Below are positions 8,274-17,249 of a stretch of DNA of 64,000 bases, one piece after another. The notes under the pieces were generated by a model. That model was given only the letters and a program-made list of their open reading frames with translations. It did not search any database and was not told the origin of the DNA. Positions within the stretch are counted from its first letter, which is position 1; every line of letters starts with the position of its first letter. The position numbers and the translations under genes are program-made. The DNA is taken from NCBI GenBank assembly GCA_963929535.1, contig CAWVIZ010000011.1:248001-312000 (forward strand), given 5' to 3'. Source of the DNA: Pullilachnospira sp963929535 (lineage in GTDB: Bacteria; Bacillota; Clostridia; Lachnospirales; Lachnospiraceae).

Positions 8274-9887
8274 ATGGATTACAAAAAAGTACTAAGGCTT
8301 CACTTTGTGAACCATCTCAGCTGCCGTGAAATCGCCGAAAGCTGCGGCGACTGCAGCAAAACAACTGTCAATGAGTTTCTGAAACGCTTCAGAGAGAATC
8401 CGGAGCTTTCATACCCTTTACCGGCAGATGTCACGAATGAATACATCGGAAACATGCTTTATAAAAAGCCTGGTGTATCGGTAGATCAGCTCCTCTACCG
8501 GAATTTTAACAAGGAAGCTGTCTACAAGGCTCTGGCCCGCAAAGGAGAGACCCTGAAGCATCTGTGGCAGAAATACAATGCTATAGGTGTCGTAGACGGG
8601 AAGAAGCCAATGAGCTATCGCCAGTACTGCAGGCGTTACAGCGAATGGGCTGATTCCAAACAGCTGACCTTCCACATCCAGCGTTATCCCGGTGTCAATC
8701 TCGAACTGGACTACGCAGGGAAGCAGCTCTATCTGCATAACCGCCGGAACCCGGATGAGACCACAAAGGTCACGATCTTTATCGCTGCCCTCACCTACAG
8801 TGATTACTTTTACGCTGAAGGAATGACCGAATGCGATATCCGGAACTGGATCCGGGTCAATAATAATGCTCTGACCTATTTTGGCGGCGTGACACCAACG
8901 ATCACCCCGGATAATTGCAAAGTAGCAGTTGCCCGGAACAAGGACTGGATCAGCCCTGTCCTGAATAAAGATTTCCAGGCATGGGCAGAACATAACAATA
9001 CGGTTTTAACCCCTGCCAAAGTGAAATCCCCCCGCTGGAAACCAGTCGTGGAAGGCCACGTAAAGATCATTACCATGCACATCCTCATGGATATGGAAGA
9101 TATGGTCTTTTATTCGCTGGATGATTTAAACCGTGTCCTGATGGAAAAGGTGGATGCCGAAAACCGGAAACCCTTTGAAGGACTCACCTATTCCCGGTAC
9201 GATCTCTTTACAACAGAAGAGAAGGAGACCCTCCTGCCTCTTCCGCCCAGCCGTTTTGAATATCTTGAACGAAAGACTGTTAAAGTAGCACAAGATTTCT
9301 CCTTCACCTTCGACAAGGTCCATTATAGCATGCCCCGGAAATATCTGCGACAGGAACTTGAGATCCGGGCAGGGGAAAAAGAAATCTATGTCTATAACAA
9401 ACACGGTGACTTCATCCGGATGCATAAGCGGAGCTACACACCGAAAGACTGGGTGATCATCCCCTCGGATATGCCTGCCGAATACAAAGACTATGGCTAT
9501 TGGACGGTGCCTTATTTCCAGCAGAAAGCATCTGCTATCGGCCCCAGCACCCGTGCTTTGATCGATGCAGTCATTCAGAAATACGCTTATCCGGTGCAGT
9601 CATTCCGAAGCTGCTTTGGCATTCTGCGGTATGCGGAGAAGTACTCGCCGGAAGCCCTGGAACGTTGCTGTAAAGACGCCGTTTTCGCTGGGAGGTGCAA
9701 CTATTCCTATATCTGTAACACAATCTCAACTTACCATAAAGAGCCGCTGCAAAGTACAATGCCACAGAGCAGCCCCAACGAAGATGCTGCAGCAGCCGTA
9801 TCCGGCGCCTACAAAGATGACGACAGCAAGTATTCCCTTAAGAACCTGCTGAAGCGTCAGGAAACGGAGGCTGGCAATGAAGAATAA
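8274..9887 (+). CDS. istA: IS21-family transposase IstA
   Basis: This is the DDE transposase of the IS21-like element (537 residues). It has an N-terminal helix-turn-helix (FVNHLSCREIAESCGDCSKT) that binds the end repeats. The integrase core has Asp in LELDYAGKQL, Asp in ITPDNCK and Glu in VVEGHVKII, followed by a beta-barrel-like C-terminal region. A strong site, TGGAGGTCC, lies just before the ATG. It overlaps istB by eleven bases, the normal arrangement. It acts with IstB, which selects and remodels target DNA. Full length and apparently functional. Confidence 0.9.
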   Translation: MDYKKVLRLHFVNHLSCREIAESCGDCSKTTVNEFLKRFRENPELSYPLPADVTNEYIGNMLYKKPGVSVDQLLYRNFNKEAVYKALARKGETLKHLWQKYNAIGVVDGKKPMSYRQYCRRYSEWADSKQLTFHIQRYPGVNLELDYAGKQLYLHNRRNPDETTKVTIFIAALTYSDYFYAEGMTECDIRNWIRVNNNALTYFGGVTPTITPDNCKVAVARNKDWISPVLNKDFQAWAEHNNTVLTPAKVKSPRWKPVVEGHVKIITMHILMDMEDMVFYSLDDLNRVLMEKVDAENRKPFEGLTYSRYDLFTTEEKETLLPLPPSRFEYLERKTVKVAQDFSFTFDKVHYSMPRKYLRQELEIRAGEKEIYVYNKHGDFIRMHKRSYTPKDWVIIPSDMPAEYKDYGYWTVPYFQQKASAIGPSTRALIDAVIQKYAYPVQSFRSCFGILRYAEKYSPEALERCCKDAVFAGRCNYSYICNTISTYHKEPLQSTMPQSSPNEDAAAAVSGAYKDDDSKYSLKNLLKRQETEAGNEE

Positions 9888-10614
9888 GACTACTGATATC
9901 TATGAGATGTTGGACACACTATCCCTGCCGGTAGCCGCCCAGCGTTTCGCAGAACTGTCTAAAAGCCCTGAATTCGGCAGCTATACCGCTTTGCAGTTCA
10001 TCCGTGAGGTTCTGGAACCTCAGTACATAGAAACACTCAACAACAGGTTTGAAACAAATCTGCGGCTCAGCAGCCTGATCAACAAAGGGGCTGTGACTGA
10101 GAACCTGAAAACCGGCAACGGGCGCATCTATAATGATGCCACTGTTGAACAGATCCTGAAATTTCATTTCGCTGAGAATCGGCAGAACGTCGGGATCTAT
10201 GGAGTCACCGGTGCCGGCAAGTCTTATTTCCTGTCTGCCTGTTGTGTGGAAGCATGCAGACGTAATTACCGTTGTAAGTTCGTAGACTATAGTGACCTGC
10301 TGGACGAACTGATCGTCCTCAACCGCCAGGAAGACCTGAACAAGTACCGTAAGAGGATCAGGTACTATGCACGGATCCAACTGCTGTTCATTGATGATTT
10401 TGCCATAAGCAGATATTCAGAAGAAGGGATCAAGATCCTGTATCATCTGATAAAACTTCGGGATGACCTTGGCACCTCCACACTCTTCAGCTGTCAGTAT
10501 TCTCCAGATGAGTGGGGAAACCAGCTGAGTGACGAGAAGGAATGCTACGGTAAGCTTGACGGGATCAGACGTAGACTGACTACAGGATTTACTGTACTGA
10601 TTGAGAAAGCATAG
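9877..10614 (+). CDS. istB: IS21-family helper ATPase IstB
   Basis: This is an AAA+ ATPase of the DnaC/IstB clan (245 residues). Walker A is GVTGAGKS and Walker B is LLFIDDFAI, with a sensor-type segment near the C-terminus (GIRRRLTTGF). IstB oligomerises on target DNA and activates IstA. The start overlaps istA, with GGAGG just upstream inside istA. About 140 bases follow the stop before the right end of the element; they contain only terminal repeats. Confidence 0.9.
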   Translation: MKNKTTDIYEMLDTLSLPVAAQRFAELSKSPEFGSYTALQFIREVLEPQYIETLNNRFETNLRLSSLINKGAVTENLKTGNGRIYNDATVEQILKFHFAENRQNVGIYGVTGAGKSYFLSACCVEACRRNYRCKFVDYSDLLDELIVLNRQEDLNKYRKRIRYYARIQLLFIDDFAISRYSEEGIKILYHLIKLRDDLGTSTLFSCQYSPDEWGNQLSDEKECYGKLDGIRRRLTTGFTVLIEKA

Positions 10615-11278
10615 CTTTCTGCTGGAACAACGAGCAATACTGATCAGTAGGGCGGACTACCCTCTGCCCTGCTGATATCCCAGGCTGTCCGTTTAATATG
10701 GCCCGGACTGTCCGGGAAATGCGGCCCTGCTGTCCGCAGAAAGTGGCTGTATGCAACATCCCTGATCAGAATTCAGGATCTGCGGTTTTGCTACTTTGAA
10801 AGCCTTTTTCAGGGCGTTGATCACCATCCTTGTATCGAGAGTATCATCTACTTCCCAGCCGACAATACAGCGGCTGTACCAGTCGATTACGGCTGTCAGA
10901 TACAGGAACCCTCGCCGGATGGGAACATAGGTAATATCAATAGACCATGCCTGGTTTGGCCTGTCTATCACCGCATTACGCAGGAGATAGGGACATACCT
11001 TGGCCTGCTGCATCCGTTTCGAAAGATTCATTTTGGGATAAATGGGATAAATGTCCATCTCATTCATATAACGCCTTGCTTTGCGTCGACCAACCCGATA
11101 TCCACGGGCTTTCAGCTGCGCAGACATTTGTCTGGCACCCCAGGTAGGATTATCTGTATGCAGATGGTCAATGATCTCCTTGCAGGCCAATTCTTCTTCA
11201 GAAACAGGCGTGCCTCTATAATAAATGCTGGTACGATTAATACCAAGAAGCCGGGCACCAACAGAAGCGGGGAGTTCT

Positions 11279-11626
11279 TTAGTCGTCAAAAGGTTTTGGA
11301 CTAAATTTACTCTCGTAGTCAGGTCCGCAAATTTCTTCAGATTTTTTTTTGAGCCAGTCCACCTGCATGGTTAACTGACCGACTTTCTTAGCATACGCCG
11401 CTTTCTCTTTCCGTTCTTCGGCAAGTTTTTCTTTGAGGTTTTCCTCACGCTTGTCATCGAACACAAGGGAAGCATTGTTAAGGAACTCTTTTTTCCAGTT
11501 CCGCAACAGGTTTGGCTGGATGTTATTTTCCGCGGCAAGGGTATTGAGATCTTTCTCACCCTTTAACAGTTCAATCACAAGGTCTGATTTAAATTTGGCG
11601 CTAAAACTTCTTCTTTGTCTGGACAT
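11279..11626 (-). CDS. IS3 OrfA, copy B
   Basis: This 115-residue protein is the same as the product at 5322-5669, including the helix-turn-helix and the nine-A run (seen here as T on the plus strand, at about 11342-11350). OrfA is intact although the orfB of this copy is broken. Free OrfA of IS3 elements commonly acts as a regulator or inhibitor of transposition, so this copy may contribute only that. Confidence 0.88.
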   Translation of the reverse strand: MSRQRRSFSAKFKSDLVIELLKGEKDLNTLAAENNIQPNLLRNWKKEFLNNASLVFDDKREENLKEKLAEERKEKAAYAKKVGQLTMQVDWLKKKSEEICGPDYESKFSPKPFDD

Positions 11627-12017
11627 AGTAATGAATCCTCTCTTTCGTATTGATTTTAGTATATCAGATTCATTAAAAATTGTCCGAAAAAGTGTCTTAA
11701 TTTATGAGACCATTATAAACTACCTGTTGGATGGGCGGTGCTCCATATCGAACAACATCGCAGAAAATATCGCCCGCCCCTATGCAGTAGGGCGGAAAAA
11801 CTTCCTGTTCCATGATACGGTAAAAGGTGCCCGGGCCAGTTCCATCATTTACAGTTTAGTAGAAACTGCAAAACTCAACAATCTGAACATCTACGCATAT
11901 CTGGAGACTGTACTGCTCTATATGCCGGACTACAAAAATGAGCCCGAAGGGATAGAAGAGCTGATGCCATGGTCTGACATGATACAGCAGAGATGCCGGA
12001 TCAAATCGAAAAGTTGA

Positions 12018-12089
12018 AGTTGGAGTATTTTACTTCAACTATAGCGGAATATTTTGTGAAAAGATAGCCATTATTTTATTGAGCGCTTA
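12018..12089 (+). repeat. Right terminus of IS66, with hairpin
   Basis: Right after the tnpC stop, GTTGAAGT and ACTTCAAC form an inverted repeat around an AT-rich loop, a likely terminator for the IS66 operon. The terminus ends GAGCGCTTAC. The same stretch is repeated at about 16335-16412. Confidence 0.65.
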
Positions 12090-12165
12090 CTGTATTTTTT
12101 GGAAAAATATGGCATAATACAAGAGAGGCAATTAACCCTCAAATATTAAACGGATGGAGTGCCAT

Positions 12166-13908
12166 ATGTACCTGGACTGTACGATAAAGATACCTGATTC
12201 AAACGGGAAAATCACGAAGAAGACAATCAAGGGAACGACGTATATCTATTATGAATACGCGCGGATTTATCTGAAAGATAAGAAGTATAACACACCGAGA
12301 CGGATATGTATCGGCAAGCAGATTCCGGGCCAGCCTGCCCTCATGTTGCCGAATGACAAGTTCTTAAAGATATTTCCACAGGAAATCCTGCCGGAGGAGA
12401 AACAGGGATACCGAAGTGGCTGCCTTCGTATTGGGGCTTATATTGTGATTCGGAAGGTCATATCTGACTACAGATTGGATCTGATGCTTGCAAGAATCGT
12501 TGGAAAGGATGCGGGGCTGTTTCTGGATCTGGCTGCCTATACAATCATTACCGAAGGAAATGCCGCCCAGTATTATCCGGATTATGCTTTCAACCATCCA
12601 TTGATGACAGAGGATATGCGTATATACAGTGATTCGAAAGTGTCCGATTTTCTTAGCCGGACTACGACAGACCAACGGATTCTGTTTTTGAATGAATGGA
12701 ACGAGAAGAGAGATCATAGGGAAAGGATCTATATTTCTTACGATTCCACAAACAAAAACAGCCAGGCCGGCGACATCGATCTGGTAGAGTTTGGCCATCC
12801 AAAAGATGACCAGGGGAAAGAAATCTTTAATTATTCCATTGCCTATGACCGGAATAATAGAGAGCCTTTGTTCTACGAGTCTTATCCCGGAAGCATTGTA
12901 GACATATCCCAGCTTCAGTATACGCTTGGCAAAGCGAAGGGATATGGGTACAGACGGGTTGGGTTTATTCTGGACCGGGGATATTTTAGCAAGGAAAATA
13001 TCCGGTTCATGGATGATAATGGATATGATTTCGTTATCATGGCCAAGGGGATGAAAAAACTGGTCAGCGATATCATACTGGAGCGAAGAGGACGTTTCGA
13101 GGATGATCGGAAAAACAGTATCCGCGCCTACAAAGTCAGTGGCACAACTGTTCGGCGGAAACTATATGCAGATGATGAAAAAGAGAGGTATTTCCATATT
13201 TATTATAGTGACAGCAAAAGGCAGTCTGAGCGGGAAAAATTTGAAGATAAAATTGACCAGATGGGAAAGAAACTAAAAGACTGTATGGGGCTGCCAGTTC
13301 GTCTGAGAGGAGATTTTATTAAATATTTCGATCTGGTGTACTGGCATGAAGGCCTGGAAGATGAGAAGTTCATGTCCGGAATCGAAAAGACAGAAATAAT
13401 CAACCGGGAGATACAGCTTTGTGGTTATTTTGTGATTGTGACTTCGGATAAGATGACAGCAGAGGAAGCGCTGACGCTGTATAAGAGCAGGGATGGATCG
13501 GAGAAACTTTTCCGGGGAGATAAATCGTATCTCGGGGCGCGGAGTGAGCGGGTTTACTCTAATGAGTCAATGGATACAAAGATATTTATAGAGTTTGTAG
13601 CCACGATTATCCGAAGTAAGATATATACCTGTCTGAAAGACGAAATGGACCGACAGGAACACAGGAGAAATTTCATGACAGTGCCTGCAGCCATAAAGGA
13701 ACTGGAAAAGATAGAGATGCTAAAAGGTGCTGATAATGAATACCGTTTGGATTATGCAGTTACTGCCAGACAAAAAGAGATCCTGAAAGCTTTCGGCCTT
13801 ACAGCATCTAATGTACAGAAACAGGCGGCTGCAATCAGTTCAAATCTGGCAAGGATTGAGGTTGAGGAGTTTGAAAAAGCAGCAAACGAACAAATGAAAA
13901 CACTGTGA
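12166..13908 (+). CDS. IS1634-family transposase
   Basis: This is a DDE transposase of the IS4/IS1634 type, 580 residues. The first Asp is in ISYDSTNKNS and the second in GFILDRGYFSKENI. The Y-R-E-K signature appears as YKSRDGSEKLFRGDKSY. The ATG at 12166 is preferred over ATG 12154 because GGATGGAG lies just upstream of it. The length is normal for the family. It is followed after 17 bases by a small gene with its own GGGAGGG site, suggesting one transcript. Confidence 0.88.
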   Translation: MYLDCTIKIPDSNGKITKKTIKGTTYIYYEYARIYLKDKKYNTPRRICIGKQIPGQPALMLPNDKFLKIFPQEILPEEKQGYRSGCLRIGAYIVIRKVISDYRLDLMLARIVGKDAGLFLDLAAYTIITEGNAAQYYPDYAFNHPLMTEDMRIYSDSKVSDFLSRTTTDQRILFLNEWNEKRDHRERIYISYDSTNKNSQAGDIDLVEFGHPKDDQGKEIFNYSIAYDRNNREPLFYESYPGSIVDISQLQYTLGKAKGYGYRRVGFILDRGYFSKENIRFMDDNGYDFVIMAKGMKKLVSDIILERRGRFEDDRKNSIRAYKVSGTTVRRKLYADDEKERYFHIYYSDSKRQSEREKFEDKIDQMGKKLKDCMGLPVRLRGDFIKYFDLVYWHEGLEDEKFMSGIEKTEIINREIQLCGYFVIVTSDKMTAEEALTLYKSRDGSEKLFRGDKSYLGARSERVYSNESMDTKIFIEFVATIIRSKIYTCLKDEMDRQEHRRNFMTVPAAIKELEKIEMLKGADNEYRLDYAVTARQKEILKAFGLTASNVQKQAAAISSNLARIEVEEFEKAANEQMKTL

Positions 13909-14057
13909 TATGGGAGGGCAGGAAGATGGCGAGACGGGTTGTGACATTAGAAGAAAAGATAGAGAATATAATGGTCTCATAAATTAAGACACTTTTTCGG
14001 ACAATTTTTAATGAATCTGATATACTAAAATCAATACGAAAGAGAGGATTCATTACT

Positions 14058-14405
14058 ATGTCCAGACAAAGAAGAAGTTTTAGCGCCAAATTTAAATCAG
14101 ACCTTGTGATTGAACTGTTAAAGGGTGAGAAAGATCTCAATACCCTTGCCGCGGAAAATAACATCCAGCCAAACCTGTTGCGGAACTGGAAAAAAGAGTT
14201 CCTTAACAATGCTTCCCTTGTGTTCGATGACAAGCGTGAGGAAAACCTCAAAGAAAAACTTGCCGAAGAACGGAAAGAGAAAGCGGCGTATGCTAAGAAA
14301 GTCGGTCAGTTAACCATGCAGGTGGACTGGCTCAAAAAAAAATCTGAAGAAATTTGCGGACCTGACTACGAGAGTAAATTTAGTCCAAAACCTTTTGACG
14401 ACTAA
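14058..14405 (+). CDS. IS3 OrfA, copy C
   Basis: This protein is identical to the OrfA of copy A (115 residues, helix-turn-helix then coiled region). The nine-A run is at about 14334-14342. It is intact and could supply OrfA for all copies. Confidence 0.9.
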   Translation: MSRQRRSFSAKFKSDLVIELLKGEKDLNTLAAENNIQPNLLRNWKKEFLNNASLVFDDKREENLKEKLAEERKEKAAYAKKVGQLTMQVDWLKKKSEEICGPDYESKFSPKPFDD

Positions 14406-15213
14406 AGAACTCCCCGCTTCTGTTGGTGCCCGGCTTCTTGGTATTAATCGTACCAGCATTTATTATAGAGGCACGCCTGTTTCTGAAGAAGAATTGGCCT
14501 GCAAGGAGATCATTGACCATCTGCATACAGATAATCCTACCTGGGGTGCCAGACAAATGTCTGCGCAGCTGAAAGCCCGTGGATATCGGGTTGGTCGACG
14601 CAAAGCAAGGCGTTATATGAATGAGATGGACATTTATCCCATTTATCCCAAAATGAATCTTTCGAAACGGATGCAGCAGGCCAAGGTATGTCCCTATCTC
14701 CTGCGTAATGCGGTGATAGACAGGCCAAACCAGGCATGGTCTATTGATATTACCTATGTTCCCATCCGGCGAGGGTTCCTGTATCTGACAGCCGTAATCG
14801 ACTGGTACAGCCGCTGTATTGTCGGCTGGGAAGTAGATGATACTCTCGATACAAGGATGGTGATCAACGCCCTGAAAAAGGCTTTCAAAGTAGCAAAACC
14901 GCAGATCCTGAATTCTGATCAGGGATGTCAATTCACAAGTCAGCAGTACATTGACTTCGTAAAGGAAAACGGCATCCGTCAGAGCATGGACGGGAAAAGC
15001 AGGTGGGCAGATAACATCATGATCGAGCGCTGGTTCCGCAGCTTTAAGTATGAAGAAGCTTATCTGACGCAATATAACAACATCCGTGAAGCAAGGAGTG
15101 CCATTGGGAAGTATATCCATACTTACAACTTTGAGCGCCGTCATTCCGCACTCGACTACCAGACACCGGCTGAATGCTACTATCCGGCAATGTTGTTGCC
15201 ATATGTAGCTTAG
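14395..15213 (+). CDS. IS3 OrfB transposase, copy C
   Basis: This is the complete 272-residue DDE transposase, same as copy A at protein level (Asp in WSIDITYV, Asp in NSDQGCQF, Glu in MIERWFRS). It overlaps orfA by eleven bases in the +1 frame. About 110 non-coding bases lead to the right end. Confidence 0.9.
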   Translation: MTTKELPASVGARLLGINRTSIYYRGTPVSEEELACKEIIDHLHTDNPTWGARQMSAQLKARGYRVGRRKARRYMNEMDIYPIYPKMNLSKRMQQAKVCPYLLRNAVIDRPNQAWSIDITYVPIRRGFLYLTAVIDWYSRCIVGWEVDDTLDTRMVINALKKAFKVAKPQILNSDQGCQFTSQQYIDFVKENGIRQSMDGKSRWADNIMIERWFRSFKYEEAYLTQYNNIREARSAIGKYIHTYNFERRHSALDYQTPAECYYPAMLLPYVA

Positions 15214-15549
15214 CATATATGGGAATGGGAGTATTCCACCGTCCTATACCTCATCCCTGTAACTTATCCACCGTATCAGTTCATTATAAAAATCTTAGAT
15301 TTTTGTCTTGACAACTGAGCCACTATAGAAAGCTCAGATCAATGTGGCCGAAACAAAAGTGAAATACGATAAGGCAGTTGATGAATTGGAAAAGCTTCTG
15401 ACGAAACGGAAGGAGCGGGATAACAAGCAGCTCCTGGAAGCATTCTCAAAAAGCGAGAAAACCCTTGCAGAAGTCATTGAATTCCTGCAAGGGAATAGGC
15501 CGTCAGAAGATTGAGTGTTACATAACAATTGGACAGGGGAAGAAAAAGC

Positions 15550-16095
15550 ATGATGACACTAACGCAGTATAAAAAAGTAATTAAATCTTTAACCAGAGAT
15601 GAATTAGAAGCGCATTTATTTGAAATGTTCAAATCTTCTAAAGTTTTCAAGGATATCGAAAGCAGTTGTTGGAGCGTGGAATCCAATGATGAATTGATAG
15701 CCAGTCTGCAGAAACGATTAGAAAAGGTTTTCTGGAAGGAACAGTTTTCTTTGAGTGAATGCAAAGGTGTGCTGAACGACTACCTAAGCAGAACTGTAGA
15801 TGAAGGAACGAAGGCTCTGATGCACCTTGCTTTCGCTGCCGAAGCCGCAGAACTTAGTGCAGTATACGGCGACTATGGGGGAAGATTTTACAACAGCCTT
15901 GAATCCTCAGCTGAAAAATTTTTGAATTATGCGAAACTGCATCCGGATTTCTTCAGCCTCCACGAAACAGAATTCGAAAACCTCATATCTACTGCCGATC
16001 CTCTGGGGTATGGCGTATCAGATGATCTGGGATATATGATGGAAAACGTTCGCATAGAACTCGGGTATTATGATGATCCAGATGGGGACAAGTGA
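15550..16095 (+). CDS. Uncharacterised protein (possibly DUF6155-like)
   Basis: This is a 181-residue acidic, mostly helical protein. The N-terminus reads MMTLTQYKKVIKSLTRDELE, and a middle segment has many Ala/Glu (LMHLAFAAEAAELS). I see no signal peptide, membrane segment or catalytic motif. The N-terminal pattern recalls DUF6155 proteins, but I am not sure. ATG 15550 follows AGGGGAAG; TTG 15529 lacks a site. It starts 35 bases after the split small gene and ends 16 bases before the right 11-bp inverted repeat of the IS1634-like element, so it may be a passenger. Function unknown. Confidence 0.6.
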   Translation: MMTLTQYKKVIKSLTRDELEAHLFEMFKSSKVFKDIESSCWSVESNDELIASLQKRLEKVFWKEQFSLSECKGVLNDYLSRTVDEGTKALMHLAFAAEAAELSAVYGDYGGRFYNSLESSAEKFLNYAKLHPDFFSLHETEFENLISTADPLGYGVSDDLGYMMENVRIELGYYDDPDGDK

Positions 16096-16139
16096 TGACT
16101 GCAATTAGCGTTGAGGGTTAAAAAACTCAGGAAGTTAAG

Positions 16140-16412
16140 GAAAAGGTGCCCGGGCCAGTTCCATCATTTACAGTTTAGTAGAAACTGCAAAACTCAACAA
16201 TCTGAACATCTACGCATATCTGGAGACTGTACTGCTCTATATGCCGGACTACAAAAATGAGCCCGAAGGGATAGAAGAGCTGATGCCATGGTCTGACATG
16301 ATACAGCAGAGATGCCGGATCAAATCGAAAAGTTGAAGTTGGAGTATTTTACTTCAACTATAGCGGAATATTTTGTGAAAAGATAGCCATTATTTTATTG
16401 AGCGCTTACTAT
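16140..16412 (+). repeat. Second copy of the IS66 right end (tnpC tail)
   Basis: Bases from GGTGCCCGGGCCAG to GAGCGCTTACT repeat about 11825-12090 with no difference that I noticed. This covers the last 60 or so codons of tnpC, the hairpin and the IS66 terminus. It has no tnpA, tnpB or transposase core. It is either a remnant of a second IS66 or a duplicate left by a rearrangement involving the IS1634-like segment between the two. Confidence 0.75.
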
Positions 16413-17249
16413 TATACTAGGAGGCGGATCACAATGTATGAATCATTTTTCGGAATGACCAATACACCTTTTGGACGTGACATCCCAGCAGAAAGACTCT
16501 TCGAGTCTGACGCTTTCCGTGAAACACTTGGCAGGCTCTGTTATGTAGCAGACCGGCAGATGTTTGCGGTCGTAACAGCAGATCCCGGCTGTGGGAAATC
16601 CACTCTGATCCGCAGGTTTTATTCGGAACTTCCGAAGGAAGAATATATCATCCTGTATCTTTCTGATTCCAAGCTGACCCCACGGTGGTTTTATAAGGGG
16701 ATGCTGGACCAGCTGGGGCTGGAAGCACGGTTTTACCGCGGCGATTCCAAACGTCAGCTCCAACAGCAGATCGAGATCATCCACGGTGTCCAGCATAAAA
16801 AAGTGGTATGCGTTCTGGATGAGGCGCACCTGCTGGAGAAAGAAACACTGGAGGAATTCCGTTTCCTTCTGAACTACAAGTTCGATTCTGTAAGTCCCAT
16901 GGCCGTCGTGCTCGTAGGGCAGACAGAACTGTGGGATAACAAGCTGAAACTTCAACGGTACGCAGCAATCCGCCAGCGGATCGATATGTACTGTACACTC
17001 CCGCATCTGGACCGGGCAGAAACGGAGAAATATGTCAAAAGCCACATGGACTACGCGGAGTGCAGCCAGGAAATCTTTACTGCCAAAGCAATGGACGAGA
17101 TCCATAAGGCTTCAGCCGGGATTCCGAGAATGATCTATAGTGGCTCAGTTGTCAAGACAAAAATCTAAGATTTTTATAATGAACTGATACGGTGGATAAG
17201 TTACAGGGATGAGGTATAGGACGGTGGAATACTCCCATTCCCATATATG

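Larger units (their letters stand above)
8114..10755 (+). mobile_element. IS21-family element (istA-istB)
   Basis: This is a 2642-bp element with 5-bp target duplication ACATC at 8109-8113 and 10756-10760. The ends start TGCAGATTGTCG on the left and TGCATACAGCCA on the complementary right. Both termini carry several spaced CGGACA motifs (about 8132, 8152, 8179 and 8200 at the left; matching TGTCCG motifs on the right), which are typical multiple transposase-binding sites of IS21. It contains complete istA and istB. It is inserted in IS3 copy B, making it the innermost and youngest layer on that branch. A diverged relative of its left end survives at 19411-19645. Confidence 0.9.
7824..11289 (-). 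pseudogene. IS3 OrfB transposase, copy B, interrupted
   Basis: The N-terminal part (10756-11289) runs to LNSDQGC and the C-terminal part (7824-8113) resumes at CQFTSQQYIDFVKENG. The break falls two codons after the second catalytic Asp. The IS21-like element with duplication ACATC separates the parts, so this copy cannot make transposase, though its ends could still be moved by protein from copies A, C or D. Confidence 0.88.
7710..11717 (-). mobile_element. IS3-family element, copy B, split by an IS21-like element
   Basis: This copy lies on the minus strand in IS66 tnpC, with target duplication AAC at 7707-7709 and 11718-11720. The two parts (7710-8113 and 10756-11717) add to 1361 bp once the IS21-like element and its ACATC duplication are removed, matching the other three copies. 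It is the host of a further insertion, which places it earlier in the insertion order than the IS21-like element. Confidence 0.9.
5005..12017 (+). pseudogene. tnpC: IS66 transposase TnpC, split by two IS3 copies
   Basis: This is the DDE transposase of the IS66 element. Part one (5005-5230) is the N-terminal coiled coil with many Gln/Glu and ending SSEKTKKDT. Part two (6595-7709) holds the zinc-finger-like CPYCNTP...CPEC segment and the catalytic core (HADETPCQV, YLTCDGFNGYN). Part three (11721-12017) is the C-terminus with SISNNIAENIARPYAVGRKN. Removing IS3 copy A plus CCT and IS3 copy B plus AAC gives one uninterrupted frame of about 545 residues, normal for the family, so both insertions are recent. 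An ATG at 6606 in part two gives a long frame that is not a real gene start. Confidence 0.85.
417..12089 (+). mobile_element. IS66-family insertion sequence, expanded by nested insertions
   Basis: The three IS66 genes occur in canonical order (tnpA, tnpB, tnpC), but the element is stretched to about 11.7 kb because other elements sit inside it: a recombinase-trio element in tnpB and two IS3 copies in tnpC, the second carrying an IS21-like element. The right end is recognisable as GAGCGCTTAC at about 12080-12089, because IS66 termini read GTAAGCGC on the other strand. I could not find the matching left terminus in 370-512, so the left boundary is a guess placed after the glycosyltransferase stop. 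A second partial copy of the right end lies at 16140-16412. Confidence 0.75.
13967..15327 (+). mobile_element. IS3-family element, copy C
   Basis: This is an intact 1361-bp copy with the same ends as copy A and target duplication GAA at 13964-13966 and 15328-15330. It is inserted in the small gene behind the IS1634-like transposase. Confidence 0.92.
13926..15514 (+). pseudogene. Small coiled-coil protein gene, split by IS3 copy C
   Basis: Joining 13926-13966 to 15331-15514 (removing IS3 copy C and the GAA duplication) gives a 73-residue protein: MARRVVTLEEKIEK, then a Lys/Glu-rich helix with LEKLLTKRKE and a C-terminal AEVIEFLQGNRPSED. It resembles short charged helical proteins, sometimes named ErpK in Clostridia annotations, that occur beside this kind of transposase; this is from memory of the family and the function is unknown. 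GGGAGGG precedes the ATG. The gene is currently broken and its right part has no independent start. Confidence 0.6.
12132..16121 (+). mobile_element. IS1634-like element with companion genes
   Basis: The segment is bounded by an 11-bp inverted repeat, TTAACCCTCAA at 12132-12142 and its complement at 16111-16121. It contains an IS1634-type transposase, a 73-residue coiled protein gene (split by IS3 copy C) and an uncharacterised 181-residue gene. Without IS3 copy C it would be about 2.6 kb. I see no clear target duplication next to the 11-bp repeats, so whether both extra genes truly belong to the element is inference. Confidence 0.55.

Noticed and set aside
13926..13966. A small gene ending inside IS3 copy C
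   Set aside because: The stop within IS3 is accidental. The frame continues on the other side of the insertion once the 3-bp duplication is removed.
417..16412. A composite transposon bounded by two IS66 copies
   Set aside because: The right-hand IS66 is only a terminal fragment of about 270 bases, and no duplication flanks the whole segment.
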